DNA from: Elusimicrobia bacterium UBA6262 | GTDB lineage: Bacteria; CAYTYR01; UBA6262 | Direction of reading: 5' to 3' | DNA: 13,423 bases | NCBI GenBank assembly: GCA_002441095.1 | Contig: DJVG01000005.1 | Location: 1-13,423, forward strand | Part shown: positions 7,108-13,423 of the stretch, piece by piece | Layout of the letters: each line of letters begins with the position of its first letter | How positions within the stretch are numbered: position 1 is the first letter of the stretch | The notes under the pieces: generated by a model | Seen by the model: only the letters and a program-made list of their open reading frames with translations | Databases searched by the model: none | Told to the model about the DNA's origin: nothing | Program-made: the position numbers and the translations under genes

Positions 7108-8318
7108 CAGATATTTGCCAGGATGTAGTCACCATGTATTTCACTGAGCTTTACCTGGATCAGCTGGTTCTTCAAATTTTGTGACGAAGCTACCCTGACT
7201 TTTAAGTAATTATCAGTATGGCCTCCCCAGAAGCCAGGCTGGCCTTTAGCTCTTTCTTCAAAGAGTACCAGCATGGTTTTATTAAGAAATCTTTTCATAA
7301 AAGCCAACTCGCTGGCCTTGGCCAGGGCTTTCATTTTATTAAATCTCTCAACGATAATTTTAGCCGGAACCGTATCCTGATAAGAGGCAGCTATTGTGCC
7401 GGCTCTCTGGCTGTAAGGGAAAATATGAATGCGCATGGGTTTAACAGTTTTTAATAAATTTATTGTAGTGCAGAAGTTATCGTCAGTTTCGCCGGGAAAC
7501 CCGACCATGATATCGGTGCTGATACCAATACCCGGTACCTTTTTTTGCGCTGTTTTGAGCAAACTTGCGTAGAGCTTGAAACTTGACCGTCGGTTCATTT
7601 TCTTGAGAACAGCATCATCACCGCTTTGGATAGGAATATGAAAGTGCCGGCATAGCTTCTTGGACCGGGCCAGATGATCGATCAACTCATCAGTAATATC
7701 CCAGGCCTCCAATGAGCTGAGCCTGATACGCTCCAGGCCTTTGATTTTCTCCAGCGCTTTGATGACCTGCAGTAAGTCAGAGGTTGGTTTCAGGTCTTGT
7801 CCATATAAACCCAGGCATACACCGCAGAGCACGATCTCCTTAAACCCTTTCGCGGTCAACTGTTTAGATTCAGTTATCACTTTAGTTAATGATTTACTGC
7901 GGGAATTGCCCCTGACGATGTGAACTTTGCAGTAGGTGCAGGAATTATTACAGCCATCCTGGATTTTCAGGAATGGACGGGTATGATCCTGGAAATCAGA
8001 GATGGCGGGTAAATTTTCTTTTATACGGCTGACTTTAGTGACTCCCGGTATTTTGCCGAGGGTCTTGGCATCTAGCTGGGCATAACAGCCGGTGACTACA
8101 ATTTCAGCATTAGGATTTTCCCGGTGGGCATGGTGAATAAAATAGCGGGATTTTTTATCGGCTGAAGAGGTTACCGTGCAGGTGTTGACGATATAGAGGT
8201 CAGCCGGGCCATTATCAGTGATTTCCAGATATCCCTTGCGCTGATACTCTTCCCTGATCACCTGGGTGTCATACTGGTTGACCTTGCATCCTAAGGTATA
8301 GATCTTGAATGTTTTCAT
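7104..8318 (-). CDS. mtaB: MtaB-like tRNA t6A37 methylthiotransferase (radical SAM)
   Basis: Probably adds the 2-methylthio group to t6A37 of tRNAs reading ANN codons. 404 aa. The N-terminal UPF0004 domain begins TLGCKVNQYDTQ and has the three cluster-binding cysteines C11, C47 (NTCTVT) and C78 (TGCYAQ). The radical-SAM motif is C123-xxx-C127-xx-C130 in QDGCNNSCTYCK. RGNSRS, HIPIQSGDD and DIMVGFPGET follow in family order. The C-terminal region (about 345-404) fits a TRAM RNA-binding domain. The GCKVNQ start and RGNSRS favour MtaB over MiaB or RimO. The linker before the radical-SAM domain is short and the protein is at the small end of the family. ATG 8318 lies 8 bases after the previous stop; the only Shine-Dalgarno-like AAGG sits inside that gene's end, suggesting coupled translation. 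Confidence 0.9.
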   Translation of the reverse strand: MKTFKIYTLGCKVNQYDTQVIREEYQRKGYLEITDNGPADLYIVNTCTVTSSADKKSRYFIHHAHRENPNAEIVVTGCYAQLDAKTLGKIPGVTKVSRIKENLPAISDFQDHTRPFLKIQDGCNNSCTYCKVHIVRGNSRSKSLTKVITESKQLTAKGFKEIVLCGVCLGLYGQDLKPTSDLLQVIKALEKIKGLERIRLSSLEAWDITDELIDHLARSKKLCRHFHIPIQSGDDAVLKKMNRRSSFKLYASLLKTAQKKVPGIGISTDIMVGFPGETDDNFCTTINLLKTVKPMRIHIFPYSQRAGTIAASYQDTVPAKIIVERFNKMKALAKASELAFMKRFLNKTMLVLFEERAKGQPGFWGGHTDNYLKVRVASSQNLKNQLIQVKLSEIHGDYILANIC

Positions 8319-8326
8319 TAACTATT

Positions 8327-9199
8327 TTACACCTTGAATAATTTGATTATCAATACTAACATTGACAAGATAATGCTGTATTTGCTAAAAACAAAAATAA
8401 TTCTCCAGGACTGGTTTGCCTTTTTTAGTATTTTGTATTCCTGAATGTAAATTGTCTCACAGGCTCCGCCGCCGGTATCACTACGTGTAGTACTTGAGGA
8501 GCGCTGAACATTTGGTCCGTCATACTTTACTAATAATCCTTTTAGATATATTTGGTCCCCTGGGTTTGTTTCCATGATGTACTTGGCGACCAGGGGGTTT
8601 CCAGGCAGGACATGATTATTAGACCAGCTTTCATAATCGAATTTTGCCGCTATTTCCGAAGTGGTGCCGGATTTCCATCGAGCATGGCCAAAAAAACTGG
8701 TATTGGAAAATTTGATGTGTTTGTATATTTCTGAAGAAATATTTTTTCCCCAGATCACGAGCAAGTCCTTGGTATTCAAGTAGTCCTGCCATTCGCGATG
8801 ATAAATATCCCACCAGACCCGTGCATCATGATGGGAAACAACCAGGCCATGCAATTCGTAAGCATATAACGGGGTAATAGTATAGTTGATGTCTTTCTTT
8901 TTTAGGGAAAAGGGCTGTTCTTTTGTTGCTGTCTGCACCGGTGCCTGGTAAAGCTGTGGTAGTATGTCCTTTTTATCCGGTAGTTTGTTCCTGTTCAGGT
9001 AAGAGATGATCGACAAGATAATACTGAGTATTAAGATAATTTTAACCGTATTACTCAGAGAGCCCGGGAAGCTTCCCGGCCGGGGACTGTCCTGCTCTTG
9101 GCTATTCTGCTCATGGAGGCCATTGCCTTTTTCACAATATGAGCATTTGGTGCGGGCGGCAGTGTTATAGGCGCCGCAGTGCGGGCATTTCCATCTCAT
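8327..9199 (-). CDS. Uncharacterised zinc-ribbon protein with two membrane segments
   Basis: I do not recognise a named family. The preferred start is ATG 9199, preceded by AAGGGG at good spacing; the same frame stays open to ATG 9259, but that start would lie inside the upstream hairpin. The 290-aa product begins MRWKCPHCG with a zinc ribbon C5-x2-C8 / C19-x2-C22, then a P/S/Q-rich stretch, a membrane helix at about 52-68, a globular region at about 100-260 and a second hydrophobic segment at about 266-288. The globular part has distinctive conserved-looking motifs: YELHGLVVSHH (114-124), WQDYLNTKDLLVIWGKN (137-153), WSNNHVLPGN (192-201), GDQIYLKGLL (214-223, OB-fold-like) and RSSSTTRSDTGGGACET (233-249). 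With the ribbon inside, this region would be extracytoplasmic. It sits 8 bases before the MtaB-like gene. Confidence 0.8.
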   Translation of the reverse strand: MRWKCPHCGAYNTAARTKCSYCEKGNGLHEQNSQEQDSPRPGSFPGSLSNTVKIILILSIILSIISYLNRNKLPDKKDILPQLYQAPVQTATKEQPFSLKKKDINYTITPLYAYELHGLVVSHHDARVWWDIYHREWQDYLNTKDLLVIWGKNISSEIYKHIKFSNTSFFGHARWKSGTTSEIAAKFDYESWSNNHVLPGNPLVAKYIMETNPGDQIYLKGLLVKYDGPNVQRSSSTTRSDTGGGACETIYIQEYKILKKANQSWRIIFVFSKYSIILSMLVLIIKLFKV

Positions 9200-9230
9200 C
9201 GAGGTCCCCTTCATATCCTTGAATTGATAT

Positions 9231-9259
9231 ATAATAACAAAAGAGGCGCTTATACGCAA
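9231..9259 (-). promoter_or_regulatory. Weak candidate promoter of the zinc-ribbon gene
   Basis: Minus strand TATTAT (9236-9231, 5/6 to the -10 consensus) has TTGCGT 17 bases upstream (9259-9254, only 3/6 to the -35 consensus), which falls in the loop of the preceding terminator hairpin. A unit starting here would have a leader of about 25 bases. The evidence is slight. Confidence 0.3.
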
Positions 9260-9268
9260 GCACCTCTT
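9231..9268 (-). terminator. Terminator hairpin after the dienelactone-hydrolase-like gene
   Basis: AAGAGG (9241-9246) pairs with CCTCTT (9263-9268), and GCTT (9248-9251) with AAGC (9258-9261), around a 6-nt loop with one mismatch. On the minus strand the stem is followed by TTGTTATTAT; on the plus strand by ACTTTTTTCTT, so it could stop transcription either way. It lies about 30 bases past the stop of the upstream gene. Confidence 0.65.
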
Positions 9269-9299
9269 ACTTTTTTCTTATAGTGAAGTGGTTTTCTTC

Positions 9300-10091
9300 T
9301 TATTTGAATATTTCCTGGAAGAACATCTTCATGTCTTCCCAGGAGCGTTTATCAGCCTGCTCGTTATAGGCTGCTCCTTTGGCCGGGTCGTTACCCGCGG
9401 CAGGATTAGTAAAGGCGTGCACTGCACCGCCATAAATATTCATCTGCCAATTGGCTTTAGCTTCCCGCATTTCTTTTTCCAGGGCCAGTCTTTGCTCTGC
9501 CGGTGCGGCAGGATCATCTGCTCCATGCAGTACCAGGATCCGGCCTTTGATATTTCTGGCATTTTGCGGATCAGGTGTATCCAGTGAGCCGTGAAAAGAG
9601 ACTGTGCCGGCGATATCAGCGCCGCTGCGAGCCAGTTCCAACGCGACCATTCCGCCAAAGCAATAACCTATTACAGCGATCTTATTACGATCAACCAATT
9701 TCAGTGTCCTGATCTGGTCTATTGCTGCCTGGGCTCTGCTCCTGGCCAATTTCCGGTCAGCCCGGTAAATGCTGGCCAGCTTGCCGGATTCCCCCGGATT
9801 AGTTGCCCTGATACCTTTGCCGTAAATGTCAGCGGCAAGAGCCACATAACCTAAAGCGGCAACTTCCCGGGTTCTCCTTTGAGCGTAATCACCAAGTCCG
9901 TTCCATTCATGGACAATGATCACTCCCGGCACTTTACCTTTGATCGAATCGTCGTAGGCCAGATAGCCTTCCAATACAGTAGTTCCGTCATAATAATCCA
10001 CTGTTTTAGTCTTTATCTCTGCCTGGGCTGTGACTGCGGATAAAAGAGTCATGGCCAAAACAATAATAATTATTTTATAAATAATTTTCAT
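9300..10091 (-). CDS. Exported dienelactone-hydrolase-family protein
   Basis: Alpha/beta hydrolase of 263 aa. The start is placed at ATG 10091 because AAAGGAG lies 8 nt upstream and the product then opens with a classical signal peptide, MKIIYKIIIIVLAMTLLSAV, cut after AQA at about residue 24; the longer in-frame start at 10169 lies inside the upstream gene. Dienelactone hydrolase hallmarks: HEWNGL (61-66), nucleophile C144 in GYCFGG, acid in HGADDP (D192 or D193) and H225 in VHAF, giving a Cys-Asp-His triad. The natural substrate is unknown; the export signal points to a periplasmic ester or lactone rather than the classical cytoplasmic pathway. It follows the sugar dehydrogenase by 13 bases, so a lactone produced by that enzyme is a plausible but unproven substrate. 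A hairpin follows. Confidence 0.88.
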   Translation of the reverse strand: MKIIYKIIIIVLAMTLLSAVTAQAEIKTKTVDYYDGTTVLEGYLAYDDSIKGKVPGVIIVHEWNGLGDYAQRRTREVAALGYVALAADIYGKGIRATNPGESGKLASIYRADRKLARSRAQAAIDQIRTLKLVDRNKIAVIGYCFGGMVALELARSGADIAGTVSFHGSLDTPDPQNARNIKGRILVLHGADDPAAPAEQRLALEKEMREAKANWQMNIYGGAVHAFTNPAAGNDPAKGAAYNEQADKRSWEDMKMFFQEIFK

Positions 10092-10104
10092 TATATTTCT
10101 CCTT

Positions 10105-11205
10105 TCAAGGCTGGTAACTGATACGGTAAACCGCTCCGGCTTTGTCGTCCGATACCAGCAGGGCTCCATCAGGCATTACCTGTACATCCACCGGCCGGCC
10201 CCAGCTGCTTTTGCCCTGCAGCCAGCCCTCGGCGAAAGTTTCGTAACTTACCGCGCGATTTCCCCGTAGAGTAACTAAGGTAAGGCGATATCCTAGAGGA
10301 TCCGAGCGGTTCCAGGATCCATGCTCGGCAATAAAGATCTGGTTTCTATATTTCTCCGGGAATATTTGTCCGGTATAAAAACGCATTCCCAGTGCGGCCA
10401 CATGCGGGCCCAGATCACGCGCCGGTGAAACTAAATTAATTTTTGGGAAGTTCTTACCAAAAGCCGGATCAGGAATACCTGAGCCGTGATAATAAGGAAA
10501 GCCAAAATGCAGGCCTGGCTTGGGCGCGCAGTTCAATTCGTCGGGCGGGGCATTATCCCCCAGCCAATCGCGGCCATTATCCGTGAACCAAAGCTCTTTA
10601 GTCTGTGGATGCCAGTCAAAACCGACAGTATTGCGGATACCTTTGGCATATATTTCCATACCAGTACCGTCCGGATTCAAACGTGTAATACTGGCATAAA
10701 CAGGGTCTGGAGGTTCGCAGACATTGCAGGGCGCTCCTACCGGCACATAAAGCCGGCCATCCGGGCCGAATTTAATGAATTTCCAGCCATGCCAATTGTC
10801 AGCTGGATATTTCGCATACACGACTTCCGGGGCGGGAGGATCATCCAGGTGGTTTTCAATATCCGGGAATTTCAGAATACGGCTGATCTCAGCAACATAT
10901 AATGTCCCGCGGTAAAAAGCCACGCCATTAGGTTCATTTAATCCACTGGCGATGGTGATCACCTTACCCGCCTGTATAGCGTATACCTTGCCTTCTGGCC
11001 TGGTACCAACGAATACAGTTCCTTTTTCCCCGAGAGCTAATGAGCGCGCGCCAGGTACTTGGTTGGAATATACAGTAATACTAAATCCTGGCGGCAGTTT
11101 TATTTTTTCTAACGGCAGTTTACGGTTTTGACCGGGCCAAAGAAGAAATCCTCCGGCAGCCATTAAAACTATTATTTTGTAACGCTTTGCTCTGCTTCCA
11201 GCCAT
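10105..11205 (-). CDS. Exported glucose/sorbosone dehydrogenase-family protein (PQQ-type beta-propeller)
   Basis: About 366 aa, resembling the GSDH/sorbosone dehydrogenase family, six-bladed propellers that oxidise sugars, often with PQQ. Numbered from an alternative in-frame ATG at 11217 (four residues more): hydrophobic export segment about 13-28, LPPGFSITVY opening the propeller, LNEPNGVAF (93-101), WHGWKFIKFGPDGRLYV (142-158), VGAPCNVCEPPDP (160-172), RNTVGFDWHP (195-204), LWFTDNGRD (209-217), EHGSWNR (298-304) and SSWGRPVDV (337-345). The paired cysteines C164/C167 are typical of the sorbosone dehydrogenase-like branch. ATG 11205 is preferred because GGGAAGAAG precedes it. The start overlaps the end of the small gene by 34 bases, suggesting coupled translation. 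Many family members have no proven substrate. Confidence 0.88.
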   Translation of the reverse strand: MAGSRAKRYKIIVLMAAGGFLLWPGQNRKLPLEKIKLPPGFSITVYSNQVPGARSLALGEKGTVFVGTRPEGKVYAIQAGKVITIASGLNEPNGVAFYRGTLYVAEISRILKFPDIENHLDDPPAPEVVYAKYPADNWHGWKFIKFGPDGRLYVPVGAPCNVCEPPDPVYASITRLNPDGTGMEIYAKGIRNTVGFDWHPQTKELWFTDNGRDWLGDNAPPDELNCAPKPGLHFGFPYYHGSGIPDPAFGKNFPKINLVSPARDLGPHVAALGMRFYTGQIFPEKYRNQIFIAEHGSWNRSDPLGYRLTLVTLRGNRAVSYETFAEGWLQGKSSWGRPVDVQVMPDGALLVSDDKAGAVYRISYQP

Positions 11206-11342
11206 TCTTCTTCCCATTCTTTCAGGTGGTCAGCCAGCTCGTACTCGGATTTGCTGTCTTTGTTCTTATTGGTCCGGTACGCTGCCTTCCACATTGATTC
11301 ACTTAATAGTTGCGGCTTATATGAATCCTGAAAATCTTTCAT
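11172..11342 (-). CDS. Small 56-aa acidic/charged protein of unknown function
   Basis: A short gene easily missed by length cut-offs. ATG 11342 is preceded by AGGAGG with a 6-base spacer, one of the best ribosome sites in the window, and a good promoter lies just upstream. The product starts MKDFQDSYKPQLLSESMWKA, is rich in K and E, and ends EWLEAEQSVTK. It has no signal peptide or cysteine. The C-terminal W-rich acidic helix (KEWEEEWLEAEQ) faintly resembles the end of DUF2934-type small proteins, but I would not assign it. It is the first gene of the unit with the exported sugar dehydrogenase, whose start it overlaps by 34 bases in another frame. Confidence 0.7.
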   Translation of the reverse strand: MKDFQDSYKPQLLSESMWKAAYRTNKNKDSKSEYELADHLKEWEEEWLEAEQSVTK

Positions 11343-11375
11343 TTTGTTCCTCCTTTTCTGGCGATTGATTTGCTG

Positions 11376-11409
11376 TTCACATTGTATTCCAGCCGCTGGA
11401 AAATGTGAA
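11376..11409. promoter_or_regulatory. Nested palindrome overlapping the promoter, possible operator
   Basis: Plus strand: outer arms TTCACAT (11376-11382) and ATGTGAA (11403-11409) enclose inner arms TTCCAGC (11387-11393) and GCTGGAA (11395-11401) around a single C. The inner palindrome fills the -35/-10 spacer and the outer arms cover most of both promoter elements. This arrangement suits a dimeric repressor site, though a hairpin role cannot be excluded. Confidence 0.55.
11381..11409 (-). promoter_or_regulatory. Sigma70-like promoter of the small gene / sugar dehydrogenase operon
   Basis: Minus strand TTCACA (11409-11404, 5/6) and TACAAT (11386-11381, 5/6) have an exact 17-base spacer. The start would be near 11374, about 30 bases before the small gene's ATG. 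The spacer carries a palindrome, reported separately. Confidence 0.7.
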
Positions 11410-11469
11410 TTGGGTGATTCCGCTTTTTATTGACTTAATTCCTGACCGCTTAATCTGACGGTAGCTGCT

Positions 11470-11507
11470 AAAAAAAGAACTCCCGTGTTTTCGCACGGGA
11501 GTTCTTT
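11470..11507 (-). terminator. Rho-independent terminator of serC-serA
   Basis: A perfect 14-bp stem (AAAGAACTCCCGTG with CACGGGAGTTCTTT, 6-nt loop CGAAAA on the minus strand) is followed by further T residues from the A run at 11470-11476. It lies 27 bases past the serA stop codon. Confidence 0.95.
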
Positions 11508-11533
11508 ATGAATAGCTATACTCGCGTATTCTT

Positions 11534-12703
11534 TTATTTTATCGCGCGGACTTTAATGATGTTTTCTATCTTGGCGATACTTTCCACGGTTTTGTCCGTG
11601 ATCTCGCCGGCGACATCAATAAGATTATACGCCAGGTCGTTTTTGCTCTTGTTGATCATTTCAATGATGTTCAAATTGGCTTTGCTGAACACATTGGAAA
11701 GCTGGGCTACCATGCCAGGTACATTCTTGTTGATAATGGTCAGGCGAGTCGTGCCGGGATTCCTTTCCAGGGCACAGCCGGGGAAATTCACCGAGTTGGT
11801 GATGTTGCCATGCTCCAGGAAGTCAATGATCTGGTCCACGACCATACTGGCGCAGTTTTCTTCTGCTTCTTCGGTAGAAGCGCCGAGGTGCGGGATGCAG
11901 ATCACTTTGTCCATGTTCAATAGTTCGTCATCCGGGAAATCAGTGACATAGCAGGCAACAATCCCGTCAGCGATAGCTTTCTTGAGATGCTCGTTATTCA
12001 CGATGCCGCCGCGGGAGAAATTGAAGATGCGCACGCCTTTTTTCATCTGCCCGAATTTTTCTGTATTCAGCTGGCCTTTGGTCTTGTCATTGAGCGGGAC
12101 ATGGAGTGAAATATAATCAGAGGTGGCAAGTAAGCGGTCCATGCCTTTGGCGTTCTTGACTTCATTGGATAGTTTCCAGGCGCTTTCCACGGATATGAAA
12201 GGATCGAATCCTTCCACGGTCATGCCCAGTGCCAGGGCATCATTGGCAACCATGGCGCCAATGGCTCCTAAGCCGATAAGCCCGAGTTTTTTGCCTCTTA
12301 ATTCAGTACCGGCAAACTGGCTCTTGTTCTTTTCAACCAGCGGCGGTACATCTGCTCCTTTTCCTTTCAGGGTTTTACCGTATTCAATGGCTGACGGCAG
12401 ATTCCGGGCGGCCAGGAACATGGCTCCGAGCACCAGCTCTTTAACGGCATTGGCATTTGCTCCTGGGGTGTTAAAGACTACAATACCTTTGCCGGTGCAT
12501 TTTTCTACCGGGATATTGTTGACCCCGGCTCCGGCCCGGCCGATAGCCTGCAGGGTTTCCGGCATTTCCAGCTGCAGCATGTCAGCGCTTCTGACCAGGA
12601 TGGCTTCTGGCTGGCTGATCTCTGTGCCTATCTCATAATTATCCAGCGAGAATTTCTTTAATCCGATCGGCGATATCTTATTCAGTGTTTTAATTTTGAA
12701 CAT
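11534..12703 (-). CDS. serA: D-3-phosphoglycerate dehydrogenase, short form with ACT domain
   Basis: First step of serine synthesis, oxidising 3-phosphoglycerate to 3-phosphohydroxypyruvate with NAD. 389 aa. The substrate domain contains GRAGAGVNNI (55-64); the Rossmann motif GLGAIG is at 144-149 with acidic D167 after the second strand; catalytic R231 lies in SRGGIV and H272 in PHLGAST, with E260 in FPDDELL the likely third member. The stretch between R231 and H272 is compact (YVTDFPDDELL), as in the short SerA type. An ACT domain at about 319-389 suggests allosteric serine control. GGAGG precedes ATG 12703. It follows serC by 58 bases and ends at a strong terminator. Confidence 0.95.
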   Translation of the reverse strand: MFKIKTLNKISPIGLKKFSLDNYEIGTEISQPEAILVRSADMLQLEMPETLQAIGRAGAGVNNIPVEKCTGKGIVVFNTPGANANAVKELVLGAMFLAARNLPSAIEYGKTLKGKGADVPPLVEKNKSQFAGTELRGKKLGLIGLGAIGAMVANDALALGMTVEGFDPFISVESAWKLSNEVKNAKGMDRLLATSDYISLHVPLNDKTKGQLNTEKFGQMKKGVRIFNFSRGGIVNNEHLKKAIADGIVACYVTDFPDDELLNMDKVICIPHLGASTEEAEENCASMVVDQIIDFLEHGNITNSVNFPGCALERNPGTTRLTIINKNVPGMVAQLSNVFSKANLNIIEMINKSKNDLAYNLIDVAGEITDKTVESIAKIENIIKVRAIK

Positions 12704-12728
12704 CTTTATAATCCTCCGTTTCTGTTGG

Positions 12729-12763
12729 AATCTGTGTAATCTTTTTTCGTAATCGGTGTAATC
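12729..12763 (-). repeat. GATTAC short intergenic repeat between serC and serA
   Basis: On the minus strand GATTAC occurs at 12763-12758, 12754-12749 and 12741-12736, followed by GATT at 12732-12729. The spacing is 9, 13 and 9 bases, so units of the type GATTACACm recur with an A6 interruption. The first unit overlaps the TGA stop codon of serC. Confidence 0.7.
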
Positions 12764-13423
12764 ACTTTGAGTTCTTTAACTCAAAGTCTTTCATAAAATC
12801 AACCAGTTTTTTCACTCCTTCTACCGGCATGGCATTATAAATGCTGGCCCGGCAGCCGCCGACGCTGCGGTGGCCCTTCAGGGTGGTCAAGCCAAGCTTT
12901 TTAGCTTCGGCCAGGAATTTTTCATCCAGTTCCTCGGTCGGCAAGGCAAACGGCACATTCATAATAGAACGGAACTTGGAATTAGTAACTGGCGCTTTGT
13001 ACAGTTTGGAGTTATCAATGGCGTTATAAAGCAGAGCGGCTTTTTCCTTATTGCGTGCTTCGATCGCTTTGACGCCGCCCTCTGCCTTGATCCATTCGAA
13101 GACCAGCTTGGAAATGTAAATAGCATAGCATGGCGGGGTATTATACAATGATTTGTTTTCAGCGTGGATCTTATAGTCCAGCAGAGTTGGGGTGATCGGT
13201 AAAGCATTGCCTACCAGGTCTTTCTTGATGATCACGATCGTCACTCCAGCCGGGCCGATATTCTTCTGGGCGCCGGCATAGATCAAGCCGAACTTGCTGA
13301 CATCATATTGTTCTCCCAGGATATTGGAAGACATATCTGCTACCAGCGGTACATTGCCGGTATTAGGTAGTTCCCGGATGGTTGTGCCTTCAATAGTGTT
13401 GTTCGTGGTAATGTGGAAAAAAT
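12762..13423 (-). CDS. serC: Phosphoserine aminotransferase (5' partial)
   Basis: Converts 3-phosphohydroxypyruvate and glutamate to phosphoserine using PLP. The frame is open to the right edge, so the start is outside; about 220 of the usual ~360 residues are present. It can be read upstream of the first internal ATG (13334) as FHITTNNTIEGT and VPLVADMSSNIL, both standard SerC motifs. The PLP lysine is in YAGAQKNIGPAG (codon 13265-13263). The C-terminal HRSVGGCRASIYNAMP and the final KLVDFMKDFE are typical. The stop codon is at 12762-12764 and serA begins 58 bases later, forming a serine operon. Confidence 0.95.
   Translation of the reverse strand, partial: FFHITTNNTIEGTTIRELPNTGNVPLVADMSSNILGEQYDVSKFGLIYAGAQKNIGPAGVTIVIIKKDLVGNALPITPTLLDYKIHAENKSLYNTPPCYAIYISKLVFEWIKAEGGVKAIEARNKEKAALLYNAIDNSKLYKAPVTNSKFRSIMNVPFALPTEELDEKFLAEAKKLGLTTLKGHRSVGGCRASIYNAMPVEGVKKLVDFMKDFELKNSK

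Noticed and set aside
9200..9259. Upstream ATG 9259 as start of the zinc-ribbon gene
   Set aside because: It would lie in the hairpin after the hydrolase gene and add 20 residues lacking family character, while ATG 9199 has AAGGGG upstream and begins directly with the zinc ribbon.
10092..10169. Upstream ATG 10169 as start of the hydrolase
   Set aside because: It overlaps the dehydrogenase gene and would bury the signal peptide; ATG 10091 has AAAGGAG and a classical signal sequence.
11376..11409. CRP-like binding site
   Set aside because: CRP sites read TGTGA-N6-TCACA; here the TCACA and TGTGA half-sites point the other way and are about 21 bases apart.
12959..13207. 82-codon minus-strand frame inside serC
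   Set aside because: It is an out-of-frame shadow of serC, whose own frame carries all the conserved motifs.

Overview
The window is a stretch of bacterial chromosome in which every supported gene lies on the minus strand, so transcription runs from high to low coordinates. Codon use, strong Shine-Dalgarno sites (GGAGG type), sigma70-like promoters and Rho-independent hairpins all look bacterial. The gene set points to an uncultured or poorly studied bacterium with intermediate GC: short-form SerA with a C-terminal ACT domain, SerC, an MtaB-type tRNA methylthiotransferase, GlmM, YajQ, FtnA-type ferritin, and exported PQQ-type sugar dehydrogenase and dienelactone-hydrolase-like proteins. Candidate-phylum lineages such as Margulisbacteria/WOR-1 or Omnitrophota would fit, but that placement is only an impression.

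Layout in the direction of transcription: (1) 13423-11534, serC (5' end outside the window) followed by serA, a two-gene serine biosynthesis operon closed by a perfect 14-bp terminator hairpin. (2) 11409-9241, a promoter with a nested palindrome, a 56-codon small gene, an exported glucose/sorbosone dehydrogenase-like protein and an exported dienelactone-hydrolase-like protein, closed by a hairpin. (3) 9199-7104, an unrecognised zinc-ribbon protein with two membrane segments, directly followed by an MtaB-like radical-SAM tRNA-modifying enzyme. (4) 7107-5060, a promoter, a leader carrying an unusual inverted array of 8-bp-spaced ATCAG units, glmM and yajQ. (5) 5052-4434, a ferritin gene with its own good promoter and terminator. 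(6) 4430-1, a good promoter and a very large open reading frame that runs off the left edge.

The left third is the most unusual part. It reads as one uninterrupted minus-strand frame of at least 1458 codons encoding an exported protein with a signal peptide and at least 12 bacterial SH3-like (SH3b) repeats. The first five repeats are closely spaced. The later ones are separated mostly by 50-95 residue, highly charged E/K/R/A/Q helical linkers, giving a beads-on-rods architecture. Nearly identical DNA segments in different linkers show that it grew by internal duplication. Non-coding gaps are all short (under 170 bp); the most structured are the glmM leader array and the promoter palindrome at 11376-11409.
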